Source: CAZMGD01 sp964565705 (lineage in GTDB: Bacteria > Actinomycetota > Acidimicrobiia > Acidimicrobiales > Ilumatobacteraceae). Taken from it: DNA of 38,989 nt. This document shows positions 16,239 through 23,240 of the stretch, one piece after another. How positions within the stretch are numbered: position 1 is the first letter of the stretch; every line of letters starts with the position of its first letter. Location: contig CAZMGD010000031.1 of the NCBI GenBank assembly GCA_964565705.1, positions 1-38,989 on the forward strand, read 5' to 3'. A program made the position numbers and the translations under genes. The notes beneath the pieces were generated by a model. That model saw nothing but the letters and a program-made list of their open reading frames with translations, searched no databases and was not told the origin of the DNA.

Positions 16239-18023
16239 ATGCAGGTGCGACCGCTCGCTCTTGCCGCCGCCGCGCTGGCCGTGGGCACCTGCGCGGCGAT
16301 GGACCCTGCGGGTTGGAACCCGTTCGGACCTGCCAAGTGGCTCGCCGTGTCCGTGCTGACCCTGCTCGCGCTGACCGTCGCCCTCTGGGACGACCGGTTC
16401 TCGCTCGACCGACCGACCACCTGGCTGTGGGCCGCGCTGCTCGCGTCGATGGCGATCGCGGCCATCGGCGGCCTCGACCCGCTGTACGCGTGGACCGGCA
16501 CGGCCGAGCGCCACCTCGGGGTGGTCGGCTGGACGCTCATCGGCGGCGCGTTCGTCGCTGGCCAGCAGCTGCGCCGGGAGGACGGGGACATGCTGGCCGT
16601 CGGACTCGTCGGTGCCAGCTGGGTGACCACGGGGTACGCCCTGGTCGAGGCGATCTGGGGCGAACCGATCGACCTGGCCTCGACGACGGATCGGCTGGGC
16701 GGCCCGTTCGGATCGCCGGCGCTGGTCGGTGCGGGGTGCGCGCTGCTCGTGCCCGCCACGGTCGGCGTCGCTCTGGACCCGACGGTGCGGACGTGGGTGC
16801 GCCGAGCTGCGGCGGCCGGCGCCGGAGGGTGCTCGATCGCCCTGGTCGGCTCCGGCGCCCGCGCCGCCTGGGTCGGGCTGGCGGTCGCGATCGTGGCTTG
16901 GGGGGTCGTCCAGCTGCGTTCCCGACGCTTCGACCGGGGACGGATCGGACCGGTCCTCGCGGCGATCATCGTGACCGTCGGGGTCGGTGCCGTCGTGCTG
17001 GGTGGTCGGTTCGACGCTCTGGCCGAGCGCGACCACGGCACGTCCTCCCGGGTGGACGAATGGCGCCTGGCGACGCAGGTGATCGCGGATCATCCGGTCC
17101 TCGGTACCGGGCCGGAGGGGTACCGACTCGCCGTTCCGGGCAACGTCGACGCCTGGTACGAGCAGGCCTACGGGCGCGCCGTGATCCCCGACCGAGCCCA
17201 CAGCGGCGTGCTCGACGTGACCGCGACCGGCGGGGTGTTCGCCGGCGCGGTGTACCTGGCCCTGCTGGTGGTGCTCGGCGTCGTGCTGGTGCGCGCGCTC
17301 GACCGCGGCGGTCTCCACGCCGGCCTCGCCGTCGCCGTCGGCGCCTACCTCCTCCAGCAACAGCTGCTGTTCCCGCTGAGCGAGCTCGACCCACTGGCAT
17401 GGATGCTCGCCGGCGCTGTCGTCGCCTGGCGACCGCGCCCGCCGGTGCCTGCGGCACCTGTACCTCGCACGCGCCGGGCGCTGGGCGCGATCGCCGCCGG
17501 GCTCACGGCTGTGGCGCTGGTGACCGGGGTGTTGGAGGTGGCGGCCGACCGCCTGGATCGCCGCGCTCTGGTCGACATCGCGCACGGGCGACCGTCGGAC
17601 GCCGTAGCCGCCGCCCGGGATGCGGTACACCTGCGGCCGGATCTCGTCCGGTCGCGGTTGGTCCTCGCTCGGGCCTGGTTGGCGACCGGCACACTGTCGG
17701 GGGTCGATGCGGCCCTGACCGAGATCGACGGCGCCCTCGACCTCTCGCCGCTGGACCCCCTCGTGCAACAGGAGCGCGGGGTGGTCCTCAACCGCCGTGC
17801 AGCGATCACGGGCGACGCGTCCGATGCTGCGGCAGCACTGGCGTACTGGCAACGGCTCGTGGCGCACGACCCGGTCAACGCTCGATGGCAGCTGGAGCTT
17901 GGTCGGGCCGCCGCGGCCGCGGGCGAGGTCGACCTTGCCCGCTCGGCCTGGGCCTCCGCCGCCGACCTCGCGCCCGACGACCCGACCGCGGCGGCGTTGC
18001 TCGACGCGCTGCCGGCAGCGTAG
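16239..18023 (+). CDS. O-antigen ligase/polymerase-like membrane protein with C-terminal TPR region
   Basis: 594 residues. The first about 400 form a polytopic membrane domain with roughly ten hydrophobic segments. An extracytoplasmic stretch carries RVDEWRLATQVIADHPVLG, GTGPEGYR and DRAHSGVLDV, the Wzy_C/WaaL-type signature in which the Arg and His are functionally important. After a further membrane segment, residues 440-594 contain TPR-like helices (GRPSDAVAAARDAVHLRPD and similar). Such proteins transfer or polymerise lipid-linked glycans, or glycosylate proteins. No other polysaccharide gene is nearby, so the substrate is unknown. The second ECF sigma gene follows on the same strand. Confidence 0.85.
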   Translation: MQVRPLALAAAALAVGTCAAMDPAGWNPFGPAKWLAVSVLTLLALTVALWDDRFSLDRPTTWLWAALLASMAIAAIGGLDPLYAWTGTAERHLGVVGWTLIGGAFVAGQQLRREDGDMLAVGLVGASWVTTGYALVEAIWGEPIDLASTTDRLGGPFGSPALVGAGCALLVPATVGVALDPTVRTWVRRAAAAGAGGCSIALVGSGARAAWVGLAVAIVAWGVVQLRSRRFDRGRIGPVLAAIIVTVGVGAVVLGGRFDALAERDHGTSSRVDEWRLATQVIADHPVLGTGPEGYRLAVPGNVDAWYEQAYGRAVIPDRAHSGVLDVTATGGVFAGAVYLALLVVLGVVLVRALDRGGLHAGLAVAVGAYLLQQQLLFPLSELDPLAWMLAGAVVAWRPRPPVPAAPVPRTRRALGAIAAGLTAVALVTGVLEVAADRLDRRALVDIAHGRPSDAVAAARDAVHLRPDLVRSRLVLARAWLATGTLSGVDAALTEIDGALDLSPLDPLVQQERGVVLNRRAAITGDASDAAAALAYWQRLVAHDPVNARWQLELGRAAAAAGEVDLARSAWASAADLAPDDPTAAALLDALPAA

Positions 18024-18051
18024 GGAACCGGATCGGGCCATGCGGCGTGTA
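18024..18051 (+). promoter_or_regulatory. Possible ECF-type promoter GGAAC-N17-CGTGTA
   Basis: GGAAC (18024-18028) is the classic ECF -35 core and CGTGTA (18046-18051) lies 17 bp further on. It sits directly after the ligase-like stop and upstream of the second ECF gene, as expected for autoregulation. The -10 similarity is weak and no equivalent was found before the first ECF module. Confidence 0.3.
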
Positions 18052-18093
18052 TCAAGCGTGGAGACGGCGGGGGTGCGGCGCGGAGGTGAGCCG

Positions 18094-18600
18094 GTGGCGA
18101 TCGATCCGCTGTTGATCGACGTGCACGGCATCCGGTTCGAGGACTTCTACCGCGAGCAGCGGGATCGGATCGGCCGGGCGCTCGCCGTCACGTTCAACGA
18201 CGACGAGCTCGCCGCCGAGGCGGTGGACGAGGCGATGACCCGCGCCTACGCCCGCTGGGCGAAGGTGTCGTGCTACGACAACCCGGGCGGGTGGGTGTTC
18301 CGCGTGGGGTTGAACTGGGGCATCTCGGTGCTGCGCCGCCGCAAGCGGGCCACGCCCACCGACGCCCACGAGGCCGTGACCACCGCCGACGGACCCGACC
18401 CCGCGATCGCAGCGGCCGTCGCCGCGCTCCACCCCGACCAGCGGGCGGTCGTGGTGTGCCGGCTCTTGCTCGGGTGGTCCGAGCAGCAGACCGCCAGTGC
18501 GTTGCGGATTCGCCCCGGCACCGTGAAGAGCCGTCTCCATCGCGCCAGTGGGCGCCTGCAAGTGCAACTGCAACATCTCCGAACGGAGGCACCCGAATGA
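18094..18600 (+). CDS. ECF sigma factor (second module)
   Basis: 168-residue ECF sigma factor. Region 2 includes FEDFYREQRDRIGRALAVTF and EAVDEAMTRAYARWAKV with the NPGGWVFRVGLNW segment; region 4 has LHPDQRAVVVCRLLLGWSEQ and the helix-turn-helix ALRIRPGTVKSRLHRAS. The GTG at 18094 was chosen because GGAGG (18082-18086) lies 7 nt upstream; an ATG at 18040 would add 18 unconserved residues and has no Shine-Dalgarno. The stop overlaps the next start by 4 bp (ATGA). It is a paralogue-like counterpart of the factor at 9.35 kb. A possible ECF promoter precedes it. Confidence 0.92.
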   Translation: MAIDPLLIDVHGIRFEDFYREQRDRIGRALAVTFNDDELAAEAVDEAMTRAYARWAKVSCYDNPGGWVFRVGLNWGISVLRRRKRATPTDAHEAVTTADGPDPAIAAAVAALHPDQRAVVVCRLLLGWSEQQTASALRIRPGTVKSRLHRASGRLQVQLQHLRTEAPE

Positions 18601-20405
18601 ACCCCGACGAGCTGGACCGCTACCTCCAGGATCGAGCCGGCACGACCGACCTCGGCCGCACCCCGGTGCAGGTGATCATGCGCCGCGGCGCTCGCCGCCG
18701 CGCTCGCCGCCGCACGATGGCGACGGCAGGCGTGCTCGCCGTCGGCACGGTGGGCGCCGTCGCGACGGTGCAGGTGTTGGCGAAGGGCACCGAACCCGCT
18801 CACATCAGCTCCGCCCCGGTCAGCACCGACCCGAGCCCGGACGACACCGAGGCACCGGCGGTCACCGCTATTGCACCGGAACCGGTCGGTCCGGCCGATG
18901 GTGTCGGATTCGTCGACTCCCCGCTGGTCTGGAACCCGGTCGAGGTCGGCTCCGCCGAGTCGCTCGGCGCGTTGTACGGGTACGGCATCGACCGTGCCGA
19001 CGGGCCGCCGTTCCTGGCGGTCTCCACCCAGCCGGGACGCAGCGCCAACGGCCAAGCCACCGTGTATCGCAGCGACGACGGCCTGCGCTGGGCCGAGGTC
19101 GGGCCGCTGGCCCGACAGTCCGGCCAGCTCGACGGCGGCGGCGGAGCCCTCTACGCGGTGTCGACGATGGCCAGCGCGGCGGATCTGTCGGCCGCGCGCC
19201 CGTACCTCGTCAGCTCCACCGACGGGGAGACCTGGAACACCCAGGCCCTGCCCTACGACATCGCTGCGCTGCGTGTGCCGGGCGTTTCCAACGTGTCCGT
19301 GACCAGCCCGAGCGTCGAGCGGATCGGCGACGACCTCGTCGTCGGCGCGGTGATCCGGGCCTCGGTGACCCCGGCGTCCATCGCTCCGGTGCTCGGCGTC
19401 GATGCCCGCCGGATCAGCTACCGGCCCGACGGGGACGGGCTGGTCGTGTACGCCGACGCCGAAGCTGTCCCCTGCGACGAGCTCGAGCGCGAGAGCAACC
19501 GTGTGAACGCCGACTACCCAACCGCCACGACCGTGGTCGTCAGACCAGGCGATGCCGCCGAGCAGACGGGGACCACCGAACCGGCGGACTCCCCCACCAC
19601 GACCGCGGTCGAGTACCGGCAGGTGGGCTCGCGTGACGACGACGGCTGCTACCTCTGGGGCGACGAGGCGGCCAGCTACGGCTGGGGCGACCTCGGGTTC
19701 CCGGACGACGTGGTCCAGGCGATCGTCGGCACACCGGTGCTGTTCCGCACCGCCGACGGCACGACGTTCGAGCAGCTCGACGTGCCCGCCGAGCTGGCCG
19801 GGGTCACCGACCTCAGGGTCGGCCGGATCGACGACGACTACCTGCTCGCTGGCACCAGCTACGTCGCCCCGGCGCCTGTGGCGAAGATCGTCCGCGGCAC
19901 CCCTGAGCGGGGGTGGCAGGCGCTCCCGTCGATCGGCCGTGCCAGCGAGCAACTGCTGTCCGTCGGGGCGATCGACGAGGTGCCGTTCGTCGCCGGTTGG
20001 AGCACGGTCTGGACCCTTCACGGCGACGAGTGGACCACGGTGCCCCTCGCCCAGCTCGCCGCCCCACAGACTCCGACGTCCTGGCAGCTCGCTGCCGGGG
20101 GGCCGCGGGGGATCGTGCTCGCCGCCGAGGTGGGCGACCTCGTCGATCCGAGCGTGGTCGATCATCCGGACCAGCCCTGGGAGTTCGTCGAGGGCAGCAC
20201 GCACTGGGTGATCTACTTCAGCCAGGACGGCGTCACCTGGTCGAAGACCGAGCTGTCCGACCTGATCGGCGACGTCGGCACCCAGCAGATCTACGGTGTC
20301 CAGGTCACCGCCGACCAGGTGCTCGTCAGCGTCCGCGAACCCGCATCCACCGACCACGACGTCGCACTCCCCGGCACCACCGTCCTCGTCGGCACCCTCG
20401 CCTGA
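18597..20405 (+). CDS. Membrane-anchored Asp-box (BNR-like) beta-propeller protein, putative ECF partner
   Basis: 602 residues. A short, very basic cytoplasmic segment beginning MNPDELDRYLQDRAG precedes one membrane helix (about residues 41-60). A Ser/Thr/Pro linker and a large extracytoplasmic domain follow. That domain holds four Asp-box motifs, SDDGLRW (159), STDGETW (207), TADGTTF (385) and SQDGVTW (542), typical of sialidase-type propellers, but no sialidase catalytic residues are evident. A Thr/Pro-rich insert lies near residue 330. The ATG overlaps the sigma stop. There is no zinc anti-sigma motif; a sensor or anti-sigma role is inferred only from the coupling and the MNPD(D/E)LD opening shared with the partner at 9.8 kb. 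Confidence 0.82.
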   Translation: MNPDELDRYLQDRAGTTDLGRTPVQVIMRRGARRRARRRTMATAGVLAVGTVGAVATVQVLAKGTEPAHISSAPVSTDPSPDDTEAPAVTAIAPEPVGPADGVGFVDSPLVWNPVEVGSAESLGALYGYGIDRADGPPFLAVSTQPGRSANGQATVYRSDDGLRWAEVGPLARQSGQLDGGGGALYAVSTMASAADLSAARPYLVSSTDGETWNTQALPYDIAALRVPGVSNVSVTSPSVERIGDDLVVGAVIRASVTPASIAPVLGVDARRISYRPDGDGLVVYADAEAVPCDELERESNRVNADYPTATTVVVRPGDAAEQTGTTEPADSPTTTAVEYRQVGSRDDDGCYLWGDEAASYGWGDLGFPDDVVQAIVGTPVLFRTADGTTFEQLDVPAELAGVTDLRVGRIDDDYLLAGTSYVAPAPVAKIVRGTPERGWQALPSIGRASEQLLSVGAIDEVPFVAGWSTVWTLHGDEWTTVPLAQLAAPQTPTSWQLAAGGPRGIVLAAEVGDLVDPSVVDHPDQPWEFVEGSTHWVIYFSQDGVTWSKTELSDLIGDVGTQQIYGVQVTADQVLVSVREPASTDHDVALPGTTVLVGTLA

Positions 20406-20420
20406 CGTCCTGCCCTCGTT

Positions 20421-20464
20421 CTCGGGAGCAAATCGGGTGCTCCAGCACCCGATTTGCTCCCGAG
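20421..20464. repeat. Perfect palindrome, copy B (21-bp arms) between convergent genes
   Basis: The core left arm GGGAGCAAATCGGGTGCT (20424-20441) pairs exactly with 20444-20461, and pairing extends three further base pairs outward to 20421/20464. The spacer is CC. It matches copy A except for a compensated C-G to T-A change in the stem and GG versus CC in the centre. It could terminate both convergent transcripts, though no T-tract follows. Confidence 0.85.
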
Positions 20465-20480
20465 TTCGATGGGGGTTGGG

Positions 20481-21701
20481 TCAGGGGAGGGAGTTCAGCG
20501 CTTCCTGGAAGGTGGCGTCGGCGGCGAGGAGCTTGCGCAGCGGCATCAGGACCTTGGGCATCGTCACGCCGAGGGCGGCGGTGAGGCGGTCGCCGTCGTG
20601 GTAGAGGGCGACGAACCTGCCGTCGTCGACGCTGCCGGCGACGATCTGGACCTCGTCGTCGGCCCCGGGATGACCGAGGAACTGGATGCGGGCGTCGTAC
20701 TGGTCGCTCCAGAAGAACGGCACCGGGACGTACGGCTGGGCGTCGTCCCCCGCGGCCCGGCGCAGGAGGTTGCGGGCGGCGAACGCACCCTGCTCGTTGG
20801 CGTTGGTCCAGTGCTCGAGCCGAACCATCTGCCCGCGCAGCTCCCAGCGGGCCATGTCGCCGGCCGCCCACACCGCGTCGGTGGCGGCGTTCAGCGTCGC
20901 GTCACACCAGACGCCGTCCTTGCCGGGCCCCTCGCCGATGGTCAGGCCGCTGCCGGCCAGCCAGCCGGTGACCGGGGCGACACCGATGCCGACCACCACG
21001 ACGTCGGCCGGCACGACGTCCCCACCATCCAGCCGCACCCCCGAGACGCGGGCAGCGCCGACCTCGATCGCGTCGACGCGTACGTCGCAGCGGATCTCCA
21101 CCCCGTTGCGGGTATGGACGGTGCCCACGGCCCGGCCCATCTCGGTGCCCAGCGCGCGGATCAGCGGCGCGGGCAGCCCTTCGAGCACGACGACCTCGGC
21201 GCCGAGCTTGCGGGCCGAGGCGGCGACCTCGAGCCCGATGAACCCGGCGCCGATCACGACGACGCGCACGCCGGGCTCGGCCAGCTCGTCGCGCAGCGCC
21301 ATCGAGTCGCCGAGCGTGCGCAGCACGTGGATCCCCGCCGCCTCGGGCTGACCGGGCAGCGTGCGCGGCGCGGCTCCGGTGGCCAGGACCAGCGCGTCGT
21401 ACGACACCGAGGTTCCGTCGCCCAGCAGCACGGCTCGTGCCTCGAGGTCGAGACCCGAGGCCGGCACCCCGAGGCGCCAGTCGGCGCCGAGCATCTCCAT
21501 GTTCTCGTGCTTGCGCAGCGCGATCCGCTCGGCATCCCAGTCGCCGACGAGGAACTGCTTGGACAGCGGCGGGCGGTCGTAGGGCAGGTGCGGCTCGGCG
21601 CCGATCACGGTGATGCCACCGCCGTACCCGTCGCCGCGCAACGACTCCACGGCGCGCAACCCGGCCAGCGACGCGCCGACGACCACCACCCTCTCGAGCA
21701 T
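20481..21701 (-). CDS. FAD-dependent NAD(P)H oxidoreductase, ferredoxin reductase type
   Basis: Pyridine nucleotide-disulfide oxidoreductase fold of 406 residues lacking the redox CxxxxC pair, as in rhodocoxin or putidaredoxin reductases. Motifs: FAD-binding VVVVGASLAGLRAVESL at the N-terminus, LPYDRPPLSKQFL, NAD-binding VVVIGAGFIGLEVAASARKLG near residue 145, and the second FAD motif AVWAAGDMARWE, followed by the EHWTNANEQG segment. It would pass electrons from NAD(P)H to a [2Fe-2S] ferredoxin, rubredoxin or oxygenase. The ATG lies 4 nt after the stop of the AlkB-type gene, so the two are cotranscribed. No ferredoxin gene is adjacent. Confidence 0.92.
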   Translation of the reverse strand: MLERVVVVGASLAGLRAVESLRGDGYGGGITVIGAEPHLPYDRPPLSKQFLVGDWDAERIALRKHENMEMLGADWRLGVPASGLDLEARAVLLGDGTSVSYDALVLATGAAPRTLPGQPEAAGIHVLRTLGDSMALRDELAEPGVRVVVIGAGFIGLEVAASARKLGAEVVVLEGLPAPLIRALGTEMGRAVGTVHTRNGVEIRCDVRVDAIEVGAARVSGVRLDGGDVVPADVVVVGIGVAPVTGWLAGSGLTIGEGPGKDGVWCDATLNAATDAVWAAGDMARWELRGQMVRLEHWTNANEQGAFAARNLLRRAAGDDAQPYVPVPFFWSDQYDARIQFLGHPGADDEVQIVAGSVDDGRFVALYHDGDRLTAALGVTMPKVLMPLRKLLAADATFQEALNSLP

Positions 21702-21705
21702 CGGG

Positions 21706-22347
21706 TCAGACTGCCACAGCGCCTCGCCGCCGCCCGAGGCTGTCGTGCCGGAACGTGATCGACATGCGTGGGCCGATCCGCCGGGCCGTCTTCGGCACGC
21801 AGTGCTGCCACGTGGCCTGGCACGTGCCACCCATCACGAGCAGGGTGCCATCGCCGAGCACGAACGATCGTGACCGCGCGCCGGACGACTCGGGACATCC
21901 CGGCCGCGGTCGCAGGTGGAGCGGCCGCGGCTCGCCGACGCTGAGGATCGCGACGTGGGCATCGTGGCGTTCGGCCAGCCGGTCGCCGTGCCAGGCGACG
22001 GAGTCCTGCCCGTCACGGTAGAGGTTGCAAGCGATCGAGGTGAGCCGGCGCCGGTAGCGAGCCGACAGTGCGCCTCGGGCCACCCGCAACACCGGGAGTG
22101 GCTCGGATCCGTCGGCGACGGACCACCACGACGTCAACCTCGGTTCGGCGACCATGCGCTCGTACATCGGCACGGTGTGCTGCCGCCACGTGCGCTGCTG
22201 GACGAGCGCGTCGAACACGGCATCCGCGCCGCGCAACCAGCACGGCAGCAGGTCGATCCACGCGCCACCGGCCAGTTCGATCCGTTGCACCCCGCTGAAC
22301 GACGGGTCGATCGAGGGTGGCTCGACGCCGAACAGCGAAGCCTGCAT
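21706..22347 (-). CDS. alkB: AlkB-family Fe(II)/2-oxoglutarate dioxygenase (alkylated DNA repair)
   Basis: Oxidative demethylase that removes N-alkyl lesions from bases. The 213-residue protein has the iron ligands His120 and Asp122 (VAWHGDRL) and His182 (TWQHCVPK), and the 2-oxoglutarate/AlkB arginines Arg194 and Arg200 (GPRMSITFR); NLYRDGQDSVAWHGD is typical of the ALKBH2/3-like bacterial subgroup. The ATG at 22347 gives the family-like opening MQASLFG and follows a GGTGGGGGG; an ATG at 22398 would add 17 residues. Two LexA-like half-palindromes lie around 22379-22410. It is cotranscribed with the FAD reductase and divergent from the rRNA methyltransferase. Confidence 0.9.
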   Translation of the reverse strand: MQASLFGVEPPSIDPSFSGVQRIELAGGAWIDLLPCWLRGADAVFDALVQQRTWRQHTVPMYERMVAEPRLTSWWSVADGSEPLPVLRVARGALSARYRRRLTSIACNLYRDGQDSVAWHGDRLAERHDAHVAILSVGEPRPLHLRPRPGCPESSGARSRSFVLGDGTLLVMGGTCQATWQHCVPKTARRIGPRMSITFRHDSLGRRRGAVAV

Positions 22348-22378
22348 CGCCCCCCACCGCGGCTCCAGCACGACCGAT

Positions 22379-22410
22379 CTGGACACATGTTCGAGCATAC
22401 GTCTGTTCGA
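22379..22410. promoter_or_regulatory. Two adjacent LexA/SOS-box-like sites between alkB and the rRNA methyltransferase
   Basis: TGTTCGA occurs at 22388-22394 and 22404-22410, 16 bp apart. Read as 16-mers against the actinobacterial SOS box TCGAAC-N4-GTTCGA, 22379-22394 and 22395-22410 each match 9 of 12 defined positions, with the right half exact in both. The sites cover the alternative alkB start. Confidence 0.35.
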
Positions 22411-22443
22411 CACCTGTCGGCAACGGGTCGGGCAGAATGCAGC

Positions 22444-23232
22444 GTGGCGATCGATCGGATCGACGACCCCGACGACGAGCGGCTGGCCGAGTACCGCCAC
22501 CTGCGCGACCCCGCCACCCGGCGGCGGATGGAGGGTGGCGAGTTCCTGATCGCCGAGGGGGTGACCGTCATCCGCCGCCTGACGACGTCGCCGCTGCGCA
22601 TCCGATCCGTCCTGGGGACGCCGCGGCGGCTCGCCGCGCTCGCCGACGACCTGCGTTCGGTCGCCGCACCGATCTACGTCGCCTCACCGGAGGTGCTCGC
22701 CGCCACGGTCGGCTTCGACCTGCACCGCGGCGCGATCGCCAGCGCCGATCGGCCCACGCCCCTCCCGATCGAGCAGTTGGCCTCGATGCGCACGATCGCC
22801 GTACTGGAAGGCCTCAACGACCACGAGAACCTCGGAGCGATCGCTCGATCGGCACGTGCCCTCGGCGTCGAGGCGCTGCTGCTCGACCCGACCTGCGCCG
22901 ACCCGTACTACCGGCGGTCGGTGCGGGTCAGCATGGGCGAGATCCTTCACCTGCCGATCGCGTTCGCCGAGCGATGGCCTCAGGCGATCCTCGACCTGCG
23001 GGCGGCCGGCGTGACCGTCGCCGCGCTCACTCCGGAACCGAGCGCCGACGACATCGGCGAGTGGCTACGTCCCGGTGGTCCACTCGCGATCCTGCTCGGG
23101 GCCGAGGGGCCGGGCCTGACCGAACGGGCGCTCACGTCCGCCGATGCCCGGCTGCGGATCCCGATCTCGCCAGACGTCGACTCGGTGAACGTCGGCCACG
23201 CCGCGGCGATCGCGTTCGCGTTGCTGCGCTGA
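22444..23232 (+). CDS. TrmH/SpoU-family RNA 2'-O-methyltransferase
   Basis: SPOUT-fold methyltransferase of 262 residues acting on ribose 2'-OH of rRNA or tRNA. An N-terminal substrate-binding segment (ATRRRMEGGEFLIAEGVTVI) precedes the catalytic domain with motif 1 LNDHENLGAIARSARALGV, motif 2 LAILLGAEGPGLTE and motif 3 IPISPDVDSVNVGHAAAIAF, which form the knotted SAM site. RlmB-like or TsnR-like; the target nucleotide is not predictable. The GTG at 22444 is preferred because the family domain starts there and CAGAAT ends 5 nt upstream; longer in-frame versions run antisense through alkB. Confidence 0.92.
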   Translation: MAIDRIDDPDDERLAEYRHLRDPATRRRMEGGEFLIAEGVTVIRRLTTSPLRIRSVLGTPRRLAALADDLRSVAAPIYVASPEVLAATVGFDLHRGAIASADRPTPLPIEQLASMRTIAVLEGLNDHENLGAIARSARALGVEALLLDPTCADPYYRRSVRVSMGEILHLPIAFAERWPQAILDLRAAGVTVAALTPEPSADDIGEWLRPGGPLAILLGAEGPGLTERALTSADARLRIPISPDVDSVNVGHAAAIAFALLR

Positions 23233-23240
23233 CCACCGCC

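Noticed and set aside
18597..20405. Sialidase
   Set aside because: Asp-boxes are present but no arginine triad or catalytic Tyr/Glu pattern was recognised, and the protein is tied to a sigma factor.
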